Source: JAGNHS01 sp964609695
GTDB taxonomy: Bacteria; Bdellovibrionota; UBA2428
Length of the DNA stretch: 64,000 nucleotides
Direction: 5' to 3'
Assembly (NCBI GenBank): GCA_964609695.1
Contig: CAZSSP010000001.1
Span: 124,001 to 188,000 of the forward strand
This document shows positions 1 through 8,862 of this stretch, in pieces (the first letter of the stretch is position 1; each line of letters begins with the position of its first letter). The position numbers and the translations under genes are program-made. The notes below the pieces were generated by a model. That model saw nothing but the letters and a program-made list of their open reading frames with translations, did no database searches and was not told the origin of the DNA.

Positions 1-1
1 A

Positions 2-1840
2 GACATTGTGGCCCTCGATGAAAAAGCGGCCAAAGAACTTAACGAAAAACTCAAAACTGAAAAATTTTTGGTCGACTCTATAGAAGAAAAACCATTCACG
101 ACCAAACCGACCGCTCCATTCATTACTTCAACGCTTCAACAAGAAGCCAACCGAAAACTCAACATGTCTTCTAAAGAAGCCATGAGAACTGCTCAAAAAT
201 TGTACGAAGAAGGTTTAATCACCTACATGCGTACGGATTCACCCAATCTATCGCAAGAAGCTCTACAAGCTGCGCGAAAAGAGGTGGTGGAACTTTTTGG
301 CAATGAATACCTTAATCCCGAAGTTCGACAATTCACTTCTAAAGCCAAAGGTGCTCAAGAAGCTCACGAAGCTATTCGCCCTGCGGGTGCCAACTTTGTG
401 CATCCTAAACAATGTGGCTTAAGTGGCAAAGAATTTGCACTTTACGAACTCATTTGGAAGCGAACCATCGCCACCCAAATGAAAGACGCACAAAAATTAT
501 CTGTCACACTAAAAGTTAAGGCTGGAAAAAGCACTTTTAGTGCTTCTGGTAGCCGAATACTTTTTCCAGGTTATTTAAGAGCCTATGTTGAAGGTCACGA
601 TGATCCCGAAGCTAGCCTAGAAGAAACCGAAGTTTTATTCCCCGAAATGAAAATCGGAGACACTCTAAATCTTAAAAAACTAGAGTCTCTTTCGCACGAA
701 ACTAAAGCACCTGCGCGCTTCACAGAAGCCTCTCTTGTACAAATACTAGAAAAGGAAGGCATCGGCCGTCCATCTACGTATGCCTCAATTATCGACACCA
801 TTATTCAGCGTGGTTATGTGCGAAAAATGGGCAACGCTCTAGTTCCAACATTCACCGGAATGGCTGTGGTCCAATTTTTGGAAAAACATTTTTCTGGATT
901 AATCGACCCCTCTTTCACCTCAAAGATGGAAGAATCACTCGATGACATTGCCGATGGCAAACTCAATTGGCTTCCATATTTAAAAAGTTTTTATTCTGGA
1001 AAAGATGGACTCGAAGAACAAGTCGCGAGCAAAGAAAAGAAAATCAGTCCCACTGAATCTCGTATCATTGATTTGCCACTCAATATTCCTGCCGAAATAA
1101 AAGTCGGTCGTTTTGGAGCCTATATTGAAACTCCTTCGCCCGGAAAAGGCGAAGAACCCCAACGAGCCAGCCTCCCCGATGATTTAGCTCCAGCCGATCT
1201 CACCAGCGAAAACATAGACGAGCTTATAAAAGCTGCATCTGAAGGACCCAAACCAATCGGTAAAGATCCTAAATCCGGAAAAAATATTTATTGTTTGATT
1301 GGAAGATTTGGCCCTTACGTACAACTCGGCGAAGTCACCGAAGAAGAACCCAAACCTCGAAGAGCTTCGCTCCCCAAAGGTTTAGCCATTAGCGCTGTTC
1401 AATTAGTTGATGCGCTCAAGTGGCTCTCGCTCCCCAGAGAACTGGGATTACATCCAGAAACTAAGAAACCCATTCTTGCTAGCGTAGGGCGCTTTGGCCC
1501 CTATGTTATGCATGATGGAAATTTTAGATCTATTAAAAAGGAAGACGATGTTTACACCATCAATCTTCAACGTGCGCTCGAACTTTTGAGCCAAGAAAAA
1601 GTGGGCCGAGGTGGATCAAAGGTCTTAAAAGAAGTTGGCAAACATCCTGAAACAGGAAAAAATATAACACTTTACGACGGTAAGTATGGCCCATATTTTA
1701 AAACAGGCACCAAGAACTACACCCTTCCGGCCGAAATCAAACCTGAAGATTTGAGCATCGAAAAAGCTCTAGAGCTCATCATTGCAAAAGATGGGACTAA
1801 GGCCGCAAAAGCCCCTGGAAAATCCAAAGCCGCTCGCTAA
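2..1840 (+). CDS. topA: DNA topoisomerase I, C-terminal part (cut by window start)
   Basis: Type IA topoisomerase, which relaxes negative supercoils through a covalent tyrosine-DNA intermediate. The reading frame is open at the left edge, so the TOPRIM domain and true start lie outside. The catalytic tyrosine is in the classical motif ITYMRTDS (Tyr codon 224-226), and the helix-turn motif around EGIGRPSTYASII is present. The C-terminus has four Topo_C-type repeats with the signature GRFGPYV/GKYGPYF instead of Cys4 zinc fingers, followed by a basic Lys/Ala tail. It is a core chromosomal gene, just upstream of the tRNA that serves as integration site. Identity is very secure. Confidence 0.96.
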   Translation, partial: DIVALDEKAAKELNEKLKTEKFLVDSIEEKPFTTKPTAPFITSTLQQEANRKLNMSSKEAMRTAQKLYEEGLITYMRTDSPNLSQEALQAARKEVVELFGNEYLNPEVRQFTSKAKGAQEAHEAIRPAGANFVHPKQCGLSGKEFALYELIWKRTIATQMKDAQKLSVTLKVKAGKSTFSASGSRILFPGYLRAYVEGHDDPEASLEETEVLFPEMKIGDTLNLKKLESLSHETKAPARFTEASLVQILEKEGIGRPSTYASIIDTIIQRGYVRKMGNALVPTFTGMAVVQFLEKHFSGLIDPSFTSKMEESLDDIADGKLNWLPYLKSFYSGKDGLEEQVASKEKKISPTESRIIDLPLNIPAEIKVGRFGAYIETPSPGKGEEPQRASLPDDLAPADLTSENIDELIKAASEGPKPIGKDPKSGKNIYCLIGRFGPYVQLGEVTEEEPKPRRASLPKGLAISAVQLVDALKWLSLPRELGLHPETKKPILASVGRFGPYVMHDGNFRSIKKEDDVYTINLQRALELLSQEKVGRGGSKVLKEVGKHPETGKNITLYDGKYGPYFKTGTKNYTLPAEIKPEDLSIEKALELIIAKDGTKAAKAPGKSKAAR

Positions 1841-1921
1841 AAGCAGTGGCCAAGTCCTTGAAGTTTAGGTATCTAATTAAAACCCCACTGACATATTCCA
1901 ATATGTTTGAAGGTCCTTTGT

Positions 1922-1998
1922 CGGCGTGTAGCGCAGCCTGGTAGCGCATCAGCTTGGGGTGCTGGGGGTCGTGGGTTCAAATCCCGCCACGCCGACCA
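1922..1998 (+). tRNA. tRNA-Pro (anticodon GGG)
   Basis: A 77-nt cloverleaf with acceptor stem CGGCGTG/CACGCCG and encoded 3' CCA. D-arm GCGC...GCGC; anticodon stem TCAGC/GCTGG with loop TTGGGGT, giving anticodon GGG at 1956-1958; T-arm with GGTTCAAATCC. Its last 14 nt (1985-1998) recur at 44906-44919, which marks it as the attachment site of the accessory block downstream. The tRNA remains intact because the incoming element restores its 3' end. Confidence 0.96.
1985..1998 (+). repeat. attL core: 3' end of tRNA-Pro
   Basis: CGCCACGCCGACCA, 14 bp, identical to 44906-44919 in direct orientation. It covers the 3' acceptor strand and CCA of the tRNA, the usual target of tyrosine integrases. Confidence 0.85.
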
Positions 1999-2120
1999 TT
2001 TTATTTCAGATCGTTTGCACAAAACTGCAAAACCCAAGCAGTTCTAAACACTTAATATAACTAGGAGCCGAGACCTTTTTTTCTCGGAACGGCTTTCTAC
2101 GACCGTAGATGTCTTTGTAG

Positions 2121-2141
2121 TTCCCTGCCATTTCCCTGCCA
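2121..2141. repeat. Arm-type direct repeats, left end of element A
   Basis: TTCCCTGCCA occurs twice in tandem, 11 bp apart. CCCTGCCA is found again twice, 10 bp apart, just beyond integrase A at 38137-38154, same orientation. Paired, helically phased short repeats at both ends are typical of arm-binding sites for lambda-type integrases; the assignment is inferred. Confidence 0.55.
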
Positions 2142-2164
2142 CCGTAGCTTCTGTGTAGTCAAAA

Positions 2165-2200
2165 TTGACCGAAATTCACGATGTGAAAATTCGCGGTCAA
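2165..2200. promoter_or_regulatory. Inverted repeat upstream of XRE regulator (putative operator)
   Basis: TTGACCG at 2165-2171 and CGGTCAA at 2194-2200, with inner complementary stretches AAATTCAC and GTGAAAATT, form an imperfect dyad; another TTTGACC follows at 2203. It lies 55 bp before the start of the double-HTH repressor, so autoregulation by that protein is the natural guess. No clean -10/-35 pair could be assigned. The rest of 1999-2255 holds only the arm repeats. Confidence 0.4.
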
Positions 2201-2255
2201 CTTTGACCCAAATTCAAATTTTCAGAGAGCACACATAGGAGAAAACGGAGGTTTT

Positions 2256-2837
2256 ATGAACAACTACGGAGTCATTTTAAAAAAGCTGCGGCTGGTGAAC
2301 CGACTCACCATAAAAGAGGCAGCAAAAAAGATCGAAAAAAGCACGGGCTGGATTTGCAACGTCGAGAATGGCAATGGCCACGCTCGGATCTTCCCCGATG
2401 AATTTGAGCGAATCGTCAACGCATACGGGGGCGAGGAGTATCGCAAGCAGTTCGGGGCATGGATCGCAAAGTCTAAGATTCAAGAAAGTAATGGACTCGC
2501 TGATTCGTCATTCGGAGGTTCGGTGTTGAAGTATCTGCGAACTAAGAAGGATATGAGTCTAGCTGAAGCCGGATTGAGAGCTGGCCTGACTGCTTCATAC
2601 CTGTCGTACTTGGAAACTGGTAAAAAACGACTGTCTCCTAGGCTCCGAGATCGCTTGATGAATGTATACGGATACAGCCCAAGTAGCTTCAAGAACTTCG
2701 CAAGTGAAGACAAGAGAGCCAAGAACATACCCGTTAAGTACAAGCTCGACGCACTTTTGAAACAGCTCGACAACGAGAAGATCGAGAAAATTTTTAAATT
2801 CGCCATGGAAACTGCGCAATCCAAAGTGGCTGCGTAG
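2256..2837 (+). CDS. Double-HTH XRE-family transcriptional regulator
   Basis: A 193-aa protein with two helix-turn-helix XRE domains: residues about 5-58 (ILKKLRLVNRLTIKEAAKKI) and about 88-140 (LKYLRTKKDMSLAEAGLRAG, ending near SYLETGKKRLSP). The short C-terminal helix rich in charged residues could mediate dimerisation. A strong ribosome site (GGAG, 6 nt) precedes the ATG. As first gene of the integrative element it is likely a repressor of element functions or of its own promoter; a dyad lies just upstream. The function within the family is inferred, the fold is clear. Confidence 0.8.
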   Translation: MNNYGVILKKLRLVNRLTIKEAAKKIEKSTGWICNVENGNGHARIFPDEFERIVNAYGGEEYRKQFGAWIAKSKIQESNGLADSSFGGSVLKYLRTKKDMSLAEAGLRAGLTASYLSYLETGKKRLSPRLRDRLMNVYGYSPSSFKNFASEDKRAKNIPVKYKLDALLKQLDNEKIEKIFKFAMETAQSKVAA

Positions 2838-2857
2838 CGGAAGGAAAGGAAACAAAA

Positions 2858-3022
2858 ATGAAAGATGTAATCGGATCAGTTCTTTTTATTATTAGCCTTA
2901 TCTGCGGAGGCAGCTATGCTCTCCGTGAGGTTCATGACCATGTGAGGAAAGCGACTCTTGAACATTGCTCTAAGGGGCTGCCATCGCTGACAAAGCTTAC
3001 TAAATCTTTGCGAGGTCATTGA
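2858..3022 (+). CDS. Small single-pass membrane protein
   Basis: A 54-aa protein starting MKDVIGSVLFIISLICGG, i.e. one N-terminal transmembrane helix followed by a basic, helical tail (HDHVRKATLEHC). The start is supported by AAGGAAAGGA a few bases upstream. It follows the XRE gene by 20 bp and is followed by a hairpin terminator, so the two form one transcription unit. No family recognised. Confidence 0.5.
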   Translation: MKDVIGSVLFIISLICGGSYALREVHDHVRKATLEHCSKGLPSLTKLTKSLRGH

Positions 3023-3029
3023 GCGCTCT

Positions 3030-3063
3030 AAGCCCAGGTTAGCTAAACTAGCTTGGGCTTTTT
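3030..3063 (+). terminator. Rho-independent terminator after XRE operon
   Basis: AAGCCCA (3030-3036) pairs with TGGGCTT (3054-3060), with an inner AGCT/AGCT pairing, followed by a short T run. It closes the XRE/small membrane protein unit and insulates the kinase gene. The rest of the gap up to 3172 shows no further gene. Confidence 0.7.
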
Positions 3064-3172
3064 CAACTGAGCATTAATAGCAGGTTTGAGGTCGCTGTGA
3101 TAAAAAATAACTTCCGCGCCTAAATAGACCCAGGTCATTCCAGGCATTTACGCGCTGGAAGAGGGGCTATTG

Positions 3173-4408
3173 ATGAAGGGGAAAAAACTAGTCACGACTT
3201 TCGATGAATATACCGTAGGAAGACAACTGGGTCAGGGCGGAGCCGGAACTGTTTTTGAGGCACGCTCGACCGACGGGGCAACTGTCGCCGTTAAGCTTCT
3301 TCGACCGAATTTGCCCATCGAAAAAACAAAACGCTTCAAGAATGAAATAGCGTTCTGCCAGGGAAATTGGCATCAGGGCATCGTTAGAGTTTTAGATCAT
3401 GGGGTTTTTGACGAAAACGAAAAGCGCTTATTCTACGTAATGCCACTATACGCTGGCACTTTTCGAACATTTATTGCTGCGGAAAAAGCTTCCGAAAAGC
3501 TTGTCCTGGGAATTACAAAAATCCTAGACGCAGTCGAAGCGGCGCATCTCCGAGGCTGCTACCACCGGGACATTAAACCCGAAAATATCCTTGTCGATAT
3601 ATCAGGCACTCAATTCGTTGTGTCTGATTTCGGTGTCGCTCACTTCGAAGAAGAAGACCTCATAACACCCGTCGAAACTTTGCACGCAGATAGGCTAGCA
3701 AACTTCCAGTACGCCGCTCCTGAGCAACGAGTGCGAGGCGGTGCCGTGGATCACCGGGCAGATATTTTTGCGCTTGGCTTAATTTTAAATGAAGCGTTCA
3801 CGAAATTAGTTCCACACGGTGCCGGTTATACAAGAATTCAATCCGTCTATCCTGAACTTGGATATTTAGATGAAGTTGCCGACAAAATGATGCAGCAAAA
3901 TCCTTCAAATAGATATCAAAGCGTTGCTGAAGTGAAGGGAGATTTACTCACAAAAGGTAAAATCGCTATTTCCTTCCAAAAAGTTAACTCAATTCAAAAA
4001 TCAATCATCCCTGAGTTCGATGTCTCAGATAATCCATTAGTTTCCGATCCCGTAAAAGTAATTGATGTAGATCATGACGGAAAAAACCTTGTATGCCGTT
4101 TAAACCACTCAATTCCTGATGACTGGCAGAAAACTTTTTATAATCGAGGAGCTAACTCGTGGACGTCCATGCATGCCCCCAACATGGTGTCCTTTCATTC
4201 GAACCGATTGAATATACAAACTCCCATCGAGCAAGCCTCACAAGCGAAGGGACTAATCGATCAATGGATTAATGGAACAAATCAGGTCTATCGCGAACTT
4301 TTGCAAGAACAACAACGAAAAGAATCGAGCAGGAAGCGCCGAGAACTAGAAGCAGAGGCAGAATTCGAAAGAAAACGACAGGCTTTTTTGAAACAGATAA
4401 AAGTATGA
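3173..4408 (+). CDS. Hanks-type serine/threonine protein kinase
   Basis: A 411-aa soluble kinase. Glycine loop LGQGGAGTV (19-27), catalytic Lys41 in VAVK, catalytic loop HRDIKPEN (131-138), Mg-binding DFG (152-154) and APE (182-184) are all intact, so it should be active. The C-terminal 150 residues are not kinase: a mixed segment and then a charged coiled coil (ELLQEQQRKESSRKRRELEAEAEFERKRQ). No membrane helix or PASTA repeat, unlike PknB. The ATG at 3173 has GAGGGG upstream. It ends 6 bp from the convergent PLD gene. Similar kinases occur in several phage-defence loci; that role here is only an inference. Confidence 0.88.
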   Translation: MKGKKLVTTFDEYTVGRQLGQGGAGTVFEARSTDGATVAVKLLRPNLPIEKTKRFKNEIAFCQGNWHQGIVRVLDHGVFDENEKRLFYVMPLYAGTFRTFIAAEKASEKLVLGITKILDAVEAAHLRGCYHRDIKPENILVDISGTQFVVSDFGVAHFEEEDLITPVETLHADRLANFQYAAPEQRVRGGAVDHRADIFALGLILNEAFTKLVPHGAGYTRIQSVYPELGYLDEVADKMMQQNPSNRYQSVAEVKGDLLTKGKIAISFQKVNSIQKSIIPEFDVSDNPLVSDPVKVIDVDHDGKNLVCRLNHSIPDDWQKTFYNRGANSWTSMHAPNMVSFHSNRLNIQTPIEQASQAKGLIDQWINGTNQVYRELLQEQQRKESSRKRRELEAEAEFERKRQAFLKQIKV

Positions 4409-4414
4409 AAAAAC

Positions 4415-6766
4415 CTAAGTTATTTTGCAATGAATTGGTGATCTACTCTTAAATATTTTAGTCCGTCCAAGACTAAATCGAAGCTTGATCTTATCTCCTT
4501 GCACGTTTTCAACGATGCAAGGACCAAAGAGCGGGTGGGAGCCGAAATCCAATTCTATTCCCAGCGTAGAGTCGGGCTTATTCTTCTTCATGACTTTTAA
4601 TGCTTGGTCGAAGGCTGCCTTACCCGCCGCCTCGTTAGGTAGCCTTGCGGCCAGTTCGTAACAATCATTCAAATGCTGAGGCCATGTTTCCCCTAAGTCG
4701 GGAATCATGGCGAGGTAAGAACGAACAAAAAACTCACCTTCTATACAACAAACATGAAGTTCGGGGAACTCTAAGCGTAACGCTATCGGGTTCGTCGCAA
4801 CGCTTACCTTTTCTCGCTGGTAAAGATTCAATATTAGGTAAATTAACGCCACCTTTAGGAAGGGTAAAAGGTCCTTCTGTTGGGCAGGTGTAATTCTGTC
4901 AGACTTAGACGCTTCTTCCCGAAAGCAAATATGCATTCTACAAATCGCCTCAAGTGCATCTTCGTAAAGCTCCATGTCCTCCGATGTCACAGTAAAATCG
5001 TTTTTGACGATTATCCGAAAGAGAAACTCTGTGAGCAGAGATAATCCAGATTCCACAGATGCTTCAAAATGAAGTCGGTTCTCGCTGCAAACAAGCAACA
5101 TCCGTTTCTCAATCTTTTTCACTAAGGTAGAAAATGCCTTTAGCTGCGAGCGCTTTGTCCTGTGCGCGACCGTTTCGAATGGTGTCGGTTCGTCAACACC
5201 CTCTTCATCCGTCGGTACGACCGATTCTTCCAACGCGGATTGGATGGACTCATGCTGCTCCACAAGCGTTCTGGCTTCTCGCCAAAGGGCCATAGAACGA
5301 TTTTTCCCATGACCATTAGTCCAGAAATCCGTTGCGGCTGACGGCGAGCCCGATTTTGTCCCTGGTTCCATAGTTTCGCGAAGCTCGAACGAAAAAAGGC
5401 TTTCTAGCTCGCCCTTCAGGGAATGGATGTCAGAATTATCTATCGAACTTTGTACATTGATAGACGGCGACAACCCGGCGCAAGCATCTAATTTCTCTCG
5501 ATCACAAACTGGGATTCTATTACTCATCGGAATTCCAGACTCATTTACAATATCAACGGCAAGAATCTGCATCGACACTGATCTCAAATCAACACTGATA
5601 ATTCTATCTCCGGCCGTTCCCGATACCGCTAAGCTTTCATTCGGATAATGGAGTCTGACTTGGAACGAAGATCCTTCGATTCCATCTAATAACGTAAGAC
5701 GCAATTGCTGATTTTCAATTTCGGCAGAAGTTATAACTGTTGGCCAAGAAGGCACTTCTTCTTTAACTTGGGATTCATCACGCAAGACCAAAGCGAGACT
5801 ACTCTTGCTGCCCTTGCTTAGAAATATATCGAAGTTGCTGTTTTCTGTCTGCTCACACACTAGAAACTCAGCATTCAAATCAGAAAAGAGAAGCGCGGCT
5901 CTAGTTGCGTTTGCAGAACCCCAAAAATAAAGGCTTTGTTTTCCACATCTAAAACGAAACAATTTTGCGTGAAATTGTTTCTTATTTAGCTCTGCTGGCC
6001 CTCGAACTTCGATCCGTTCCTTCTTCAGTTCATCCAAAATATTTAAGTTTAGAACTTCAATTTCAGTTCTACCGCTCCAACAGGTTATGGGTACCTTCGG
6101 GTACTGACTCCTTAATTTTCTTGGAACGGCAAAATCAGTATCGAAGAAAGGTGAGTATATTTCAATTCCATCTACATCCTTCCCGACCTTTGCAATTATT
6201 CGATCAAATAACGACTCATTCTGTGGAGAAAAATAAAAGTCACTTTCACTCGTGGCGTCTAGCCAAGGATGTGCCACGACGGCGCTGGTGAAGTGCGAAC
6301 GAGCCGCCTCATTCCAGCCTGCAAGAGCACGCAAATATTGAAACGCTGCCGCGATAATTTTAGAGGAGCGATCGGTAGAAGAGTCTGGACCGAAATCAAA
6401 TCGAGCGATCAAGTCAGCATTCGCAAGAACTCCGCCTTCAGTAGTGTTGCCGCTGGTAAGCACAAGGCGAATTTCAGTTTCCCCAACAAGCAAGAGTATC
6501 TTAGGATGAAAGGTCCCTTTGTAGTGGCTCGCGCTGATGCTGGCGACTGATTGCAAAGATCTAAAGAATCTAAGTTTTCCCGCGTCCTTGCATGTTTCGT
6601 CGAGCTGATGCGCATCGACCAGGAAATGGCAGTGACCTCTGTCGATAATAGGTAATAGATGTGAACGGGTAAGAAAATTAGCTGTTGAGAAATCAATCGA
6701 ATAGGAAGTCCAGAAAGCCACCCGAAACTTTCCGCTCTTGCCGATGTAGTCCGCAATTGTGGCCAT
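4415..6766 (-). CDS. PLD-superfamily (HKD) nuclease-like protein
   Basis: A 783-aa protein with two phospholipase D motifs: HPK (His87, Lys89) with LTSGN (105-107), and FHAKLF (His266, Lys268) with WGSANAT (283-289). PLD proteins with two HKD motifs near the N-terminus act as nucleases or phospholipases; bacterial cytosolic ones in defence islands are usually nucleases. The remaining 490 residues have no recognised domain. No signal peptide. It is the last gene of a five-gene minus-strand operon, 2 bp after the preceding gene, so it probably works with the Z1 ATPase and the exonuclease encoded upstream. Confidence 0.75.
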   Translation of the reverse strand: MATIADYIGKSGKFRVAFWTSYSIDFSTANFLTRSHLLPIIDRGHCHFLVDAHQLDETCKDAGKLRFFRSLQSVASISASHYKGTFHPKILLLVGETEIRLVLTSGNTTEGGVLANADLIARFDFGPDSSTDRSSKIIAAAFQYLRALAGWNEAARSHFTSAVVAHPWLDATSESDFYFSPQNESLFDRIIAKVGKDVDGIEIYSPFFDTDFAVPRKLRSQYPKVPITCWSGRTEIEVLNLNILDELKKERIEVRGPAELNKKQFHAKLFRFRCGKQSLYFWGSANATRAALLFSDLNAEFLVCEQTENSNFDIFLSKGSKSSLALVLRDESQVKEEVPSWPTVITSAEIENQQLRLTLLDGIEGSSFQVRLHYPNESLAVSGTAGDRIISVDLRSVSMQILAVDIVNESGIPMSNRIPVCDREKLDACAGLSPSINVQSSIDNSDIHSLKGELESLFSFELRETMEPGTKSGSPSAATDFWTNGHGKNRSMALWREARTLVEQHESIQSALEESVVPTDEEGVDEPTPFETVAHRTKRSQLKAFSTLVKKIEKRMLLVCSENRLHFEASVESGLSLLTEFLFRIIVKNDFTVTSEDMELYEDALEAICRMHICFREEASKSDRITPAQQKDLLPFLKVALIYLILNLYQREKVSVATNPIALRLEFPELHVCCIEGEFFVRSYLAMIPDLGETWPQHLNDCYELAARLPNEAAGKAAFDQALKVMKKNKPDSTLGIELDFGSHPLFGPCIVENVQGDKIKLRFSLGRTKIFKSRSPIHCKIT

Positions 6767-6768
6767 AG

Positions 6769-8355
6769 CTAGCTCGGAGGCCTCTTCAATAATTTTATCT
6801 GTCCAGTCGACTCCTCAGAGATTAATCTTGCCGACTTCCAAAACTGAAGTGTGCCCTCCAGAAATCCTACCAAGCCCTCTTTTTCGCCAATTAGGTCGGG
6901 ATTAACAGTAAACTCAATCGTCTGTAGATCAGCGTGGGGTACGGCAAGAAACTTCGGATTTTGTCCGTACCCAAGTCTGTCTAGTGCGAACTGATGTTGA
7001 TATCCCAATGACCTCAGGCCGAATTCAGTGAACGATTTTAAAAAACTTTCCCCATCTTCAAAGAACCGAAATACAGAGTGAGGATTAAAAAAGTAATAGC
7101 TGTCGGTGAGCTGGTCGAACTTAGTTTTCCCTTCAAGGCTCTTTAGCGGAGTTTCCATTTGCCATGCGAGAAACCCTAGCGCGTAGCCCTCGACCCATGA
7201 GCCATCTTCCTCGGAGGCAATGTAATCAAGACTCGCTGAAAGCGCCTTGATATCGCTAACCGATTTCTTGAGATACTGATTTGCAACCTGTTTCGGGCTG
7301 CCATCACTAATGGAATGCCTCTTGAGCCAATTTCGCACATCCCTTTCCAATTCAGCCTGTACCGACTTCATCGATGTCAGCGTTGGGAACTTCGTAGACA
7401 TCTGTTGAAACAAGCGAACAATGCCCAGCTCAAACGGATAGCTGGCACAAAACAGCCGCCACAATAACTCGATTTCATTTGCAGGCTCGTATTTGCAAAA
7501 GAACCGATAAAGATAGAGATCCAAAAGCTCGTATCCAAGACTGGTATCTTCGCTGACGACAAGCTTCTCTGTTTCAATAATGTGAGCAATTTGGTCGAAA
7601 CTATTCTTGTAGAGGTCAGCCGACTCAACGTGGGTTCGATCTGTATCGAAAATCATGCGATGAAGTAACTGCACCTCAGATTCATCCAAGGCAGCGATAT
7701 CTAAAATCGGCGCAAGATTTTTATACGTTGCTAAGGTCATTTTTCCCGTTCTCAGCACCTCTGCAAGAAGCGGCCATTCTGGCCTACGCGACAATAGATC
7801 AAAAGCAGCTCCACCCAGCGAACCAGCCTGACAAGTCGGTAGGTGAGATACCGCTCGGTAGTAACCCATTGGCCCGGTCCAGAATTGAACGAAATAACCG
7901 AAATCGCTTTCGCGGGAAGAGAAAAGGTCATTTAGCAGTGGCTCAAGCTGAAAAACCTGGTCTTGTTCGAATTGTTTTTCATCCTGCCGAATGGCAGCTC
8001 GACGAGCTGCTAAGTAGCCCGCATCCAAGTCATCTGGATGATTCTTCCAATTATACGTCGCGAAGAGGTAATGAGCGATTCGATACCACTTGGCCCACTC
8101 GGAAAGCAAACTATCGGGCAGCTCCTCATCTGGTGCGAGATTATAAGTTTTTCTGAACTCAAGCAGAATTGCCGGGTAGTAGAGGAGAGGCTTTGCAGTT
8201 CTAAACTGATTCGCGGCTGCTCTACCAAGGAGAAGCCGTCTGTTAGTTTGTCTTAAGAACTGAAATCCGAAAAAATCCTGCGACCCAGAATTCCCGTAGG
8301 ATTCAAGCCAGACCGGCTTTGTCCAATCAGGCTGTTTTTTCTCCTTCACGCTCAT
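6769..8355 (-). CDS. Protein of unknown function in nuclease operon
   Basis: A 528-aa soluble protein, not recognised. The sequence is rich in aromatic residues and helical, with no signal peptide, membrane helix or obvious catalytic motif. The chosen ATG follows GGAAGG at about 9 nt; an upstream in-frame TTG at 8373 would add six residues. It lies between the small Gly-rich membrane protein (49 bp away) and the PLD protein (2 bp away), so it is almost certainly co-translated with them and may be a structural or recognition subunit of the same system. Confidence 0.65.
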   Translation of the reverse strand: MSVKEKKQPDWTKPVWLESYGNSGSQDFFGFQFLRQTNRRLLLGRAAANQFRTAKPLLYYPAILLEFRKTYNLAPDEELPDSLLSEWAKWYRIAHYLFATYNWKNHPDDLDAGYLAARRAAIRQDEKQFEQDQVFQLEPLLNDLFSSRESDFGYFVQFWTGPMGYYRAVSHLPTCQAGSLGGAAFDLLSRRPEWPLLAEVLRTGKMTLATYKNLAPILDIAALDESEVQLLHRMIFDTDRTHVESADLYKNSFDQIAHIIETEKLVVSEDTSLGYELLDLYLYRFFCKYEPANEIELLWRLFCASYPFELGIVRLFQQMSTKFPTLTSMKSVQAELERDVRNWLKRHSISDGSPKQVANQYLKKSVSDIKALSASLDYIASEEDGSWVEGYALGFLAWQMETPLKSLEGKTKFDQLTDSYYFFNPHSVFRFFEDGESFLKSFTEFGLRSLGYQHQFALDRLGYGQNPKFLAVPHADLQTIEFTVNPDLIGEKEGLVGFLEGTLQFWKSARLISEESTGQIKLLKRPPS

Positions 8356-8404
8356 GCATCCCGGGCCTTCCAAAAAAAGTCAGCACAAAGCTTAGTCCCG
8401 CGTT

Positions 8405-8851
8405 TCATTTCTTTGAACGCTCTTTCTCTATCTCGTCGATAATGACTCCAATATATGCGAGCCCCATCGACGAAAGTAACCAAGTCCCAACACCAATGCC
8501 AATCCCCGAAGTTGCGATCCCTACAGACCCTCCGGCTGCGGCTCCAGCAACAACGCCTACGATTGCCAGCCTGCGTGCCCATGATTGGTCTACCCATGCT
8601 TTGTTCGCTGTAGCCATGACGACATTCTTTAGCATCATCCGCGCGGCATCCGGGACACCTAGGTCCCTGAGCTGAAGAGCCTTTTCCCTGAACCTAATCT
8701 CGTTGTTTGTCGCGATTTCGCGAACCCTTTCAGCCCAGGCCAGAATGGACTCTTTTTCAGTGGGGCTCGTCGCACTAAGGGCATCGCTCACAACCAGCTT
8801 TAACTGAGACTTTTCAATCAATTTGTCATTTAACTTCTTAATTGCGCTCAT
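8405..8851 (-). CDS. Small protein with C-terminal Gly-rich membrane hairpin
   Basis: A 148-aa protein. The N-terminal 85 residues are helical and charged; residues about 90-140 form two hydrophobic, glycine-rich segments (VGVVAGAAAGG...GIGIGVGTWLLSSMGLAYIGVII) and the tail is EIEKERSKK. This glycine-zipper pattern is seen in small channel or membrane-inserting proteins. The start has AGAGGGA upstream. It sits 11 bp behind the Z1 ATPase gene. A membrane-damaging effector in a defence operon is a plausible but untested role. Confidence 0.6.
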   Translation of the reverse strand: MSAIKKLNDKLIEKSQLKLVVSDALSATSPTEKESILAWAERVREIATNNEIRFREKALQLRDLGVPDAARMMLKNVVMATANKAWVDQSWARRLAIVGVVAGAAAGGSVGIATSGIGIGVGTWLLSSMGLAYIGVIIDEIEKERSKK

Positions 8852-8862
8852 GATAATCCCTC

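Noticed and set aside
2165..2230. Classical sigma-70 promoter at the TTGACC motifs before the XRE gene
   Set aside because: Neither TTGACC copy has a recognisable -10 hexamer at 16-18 bp.
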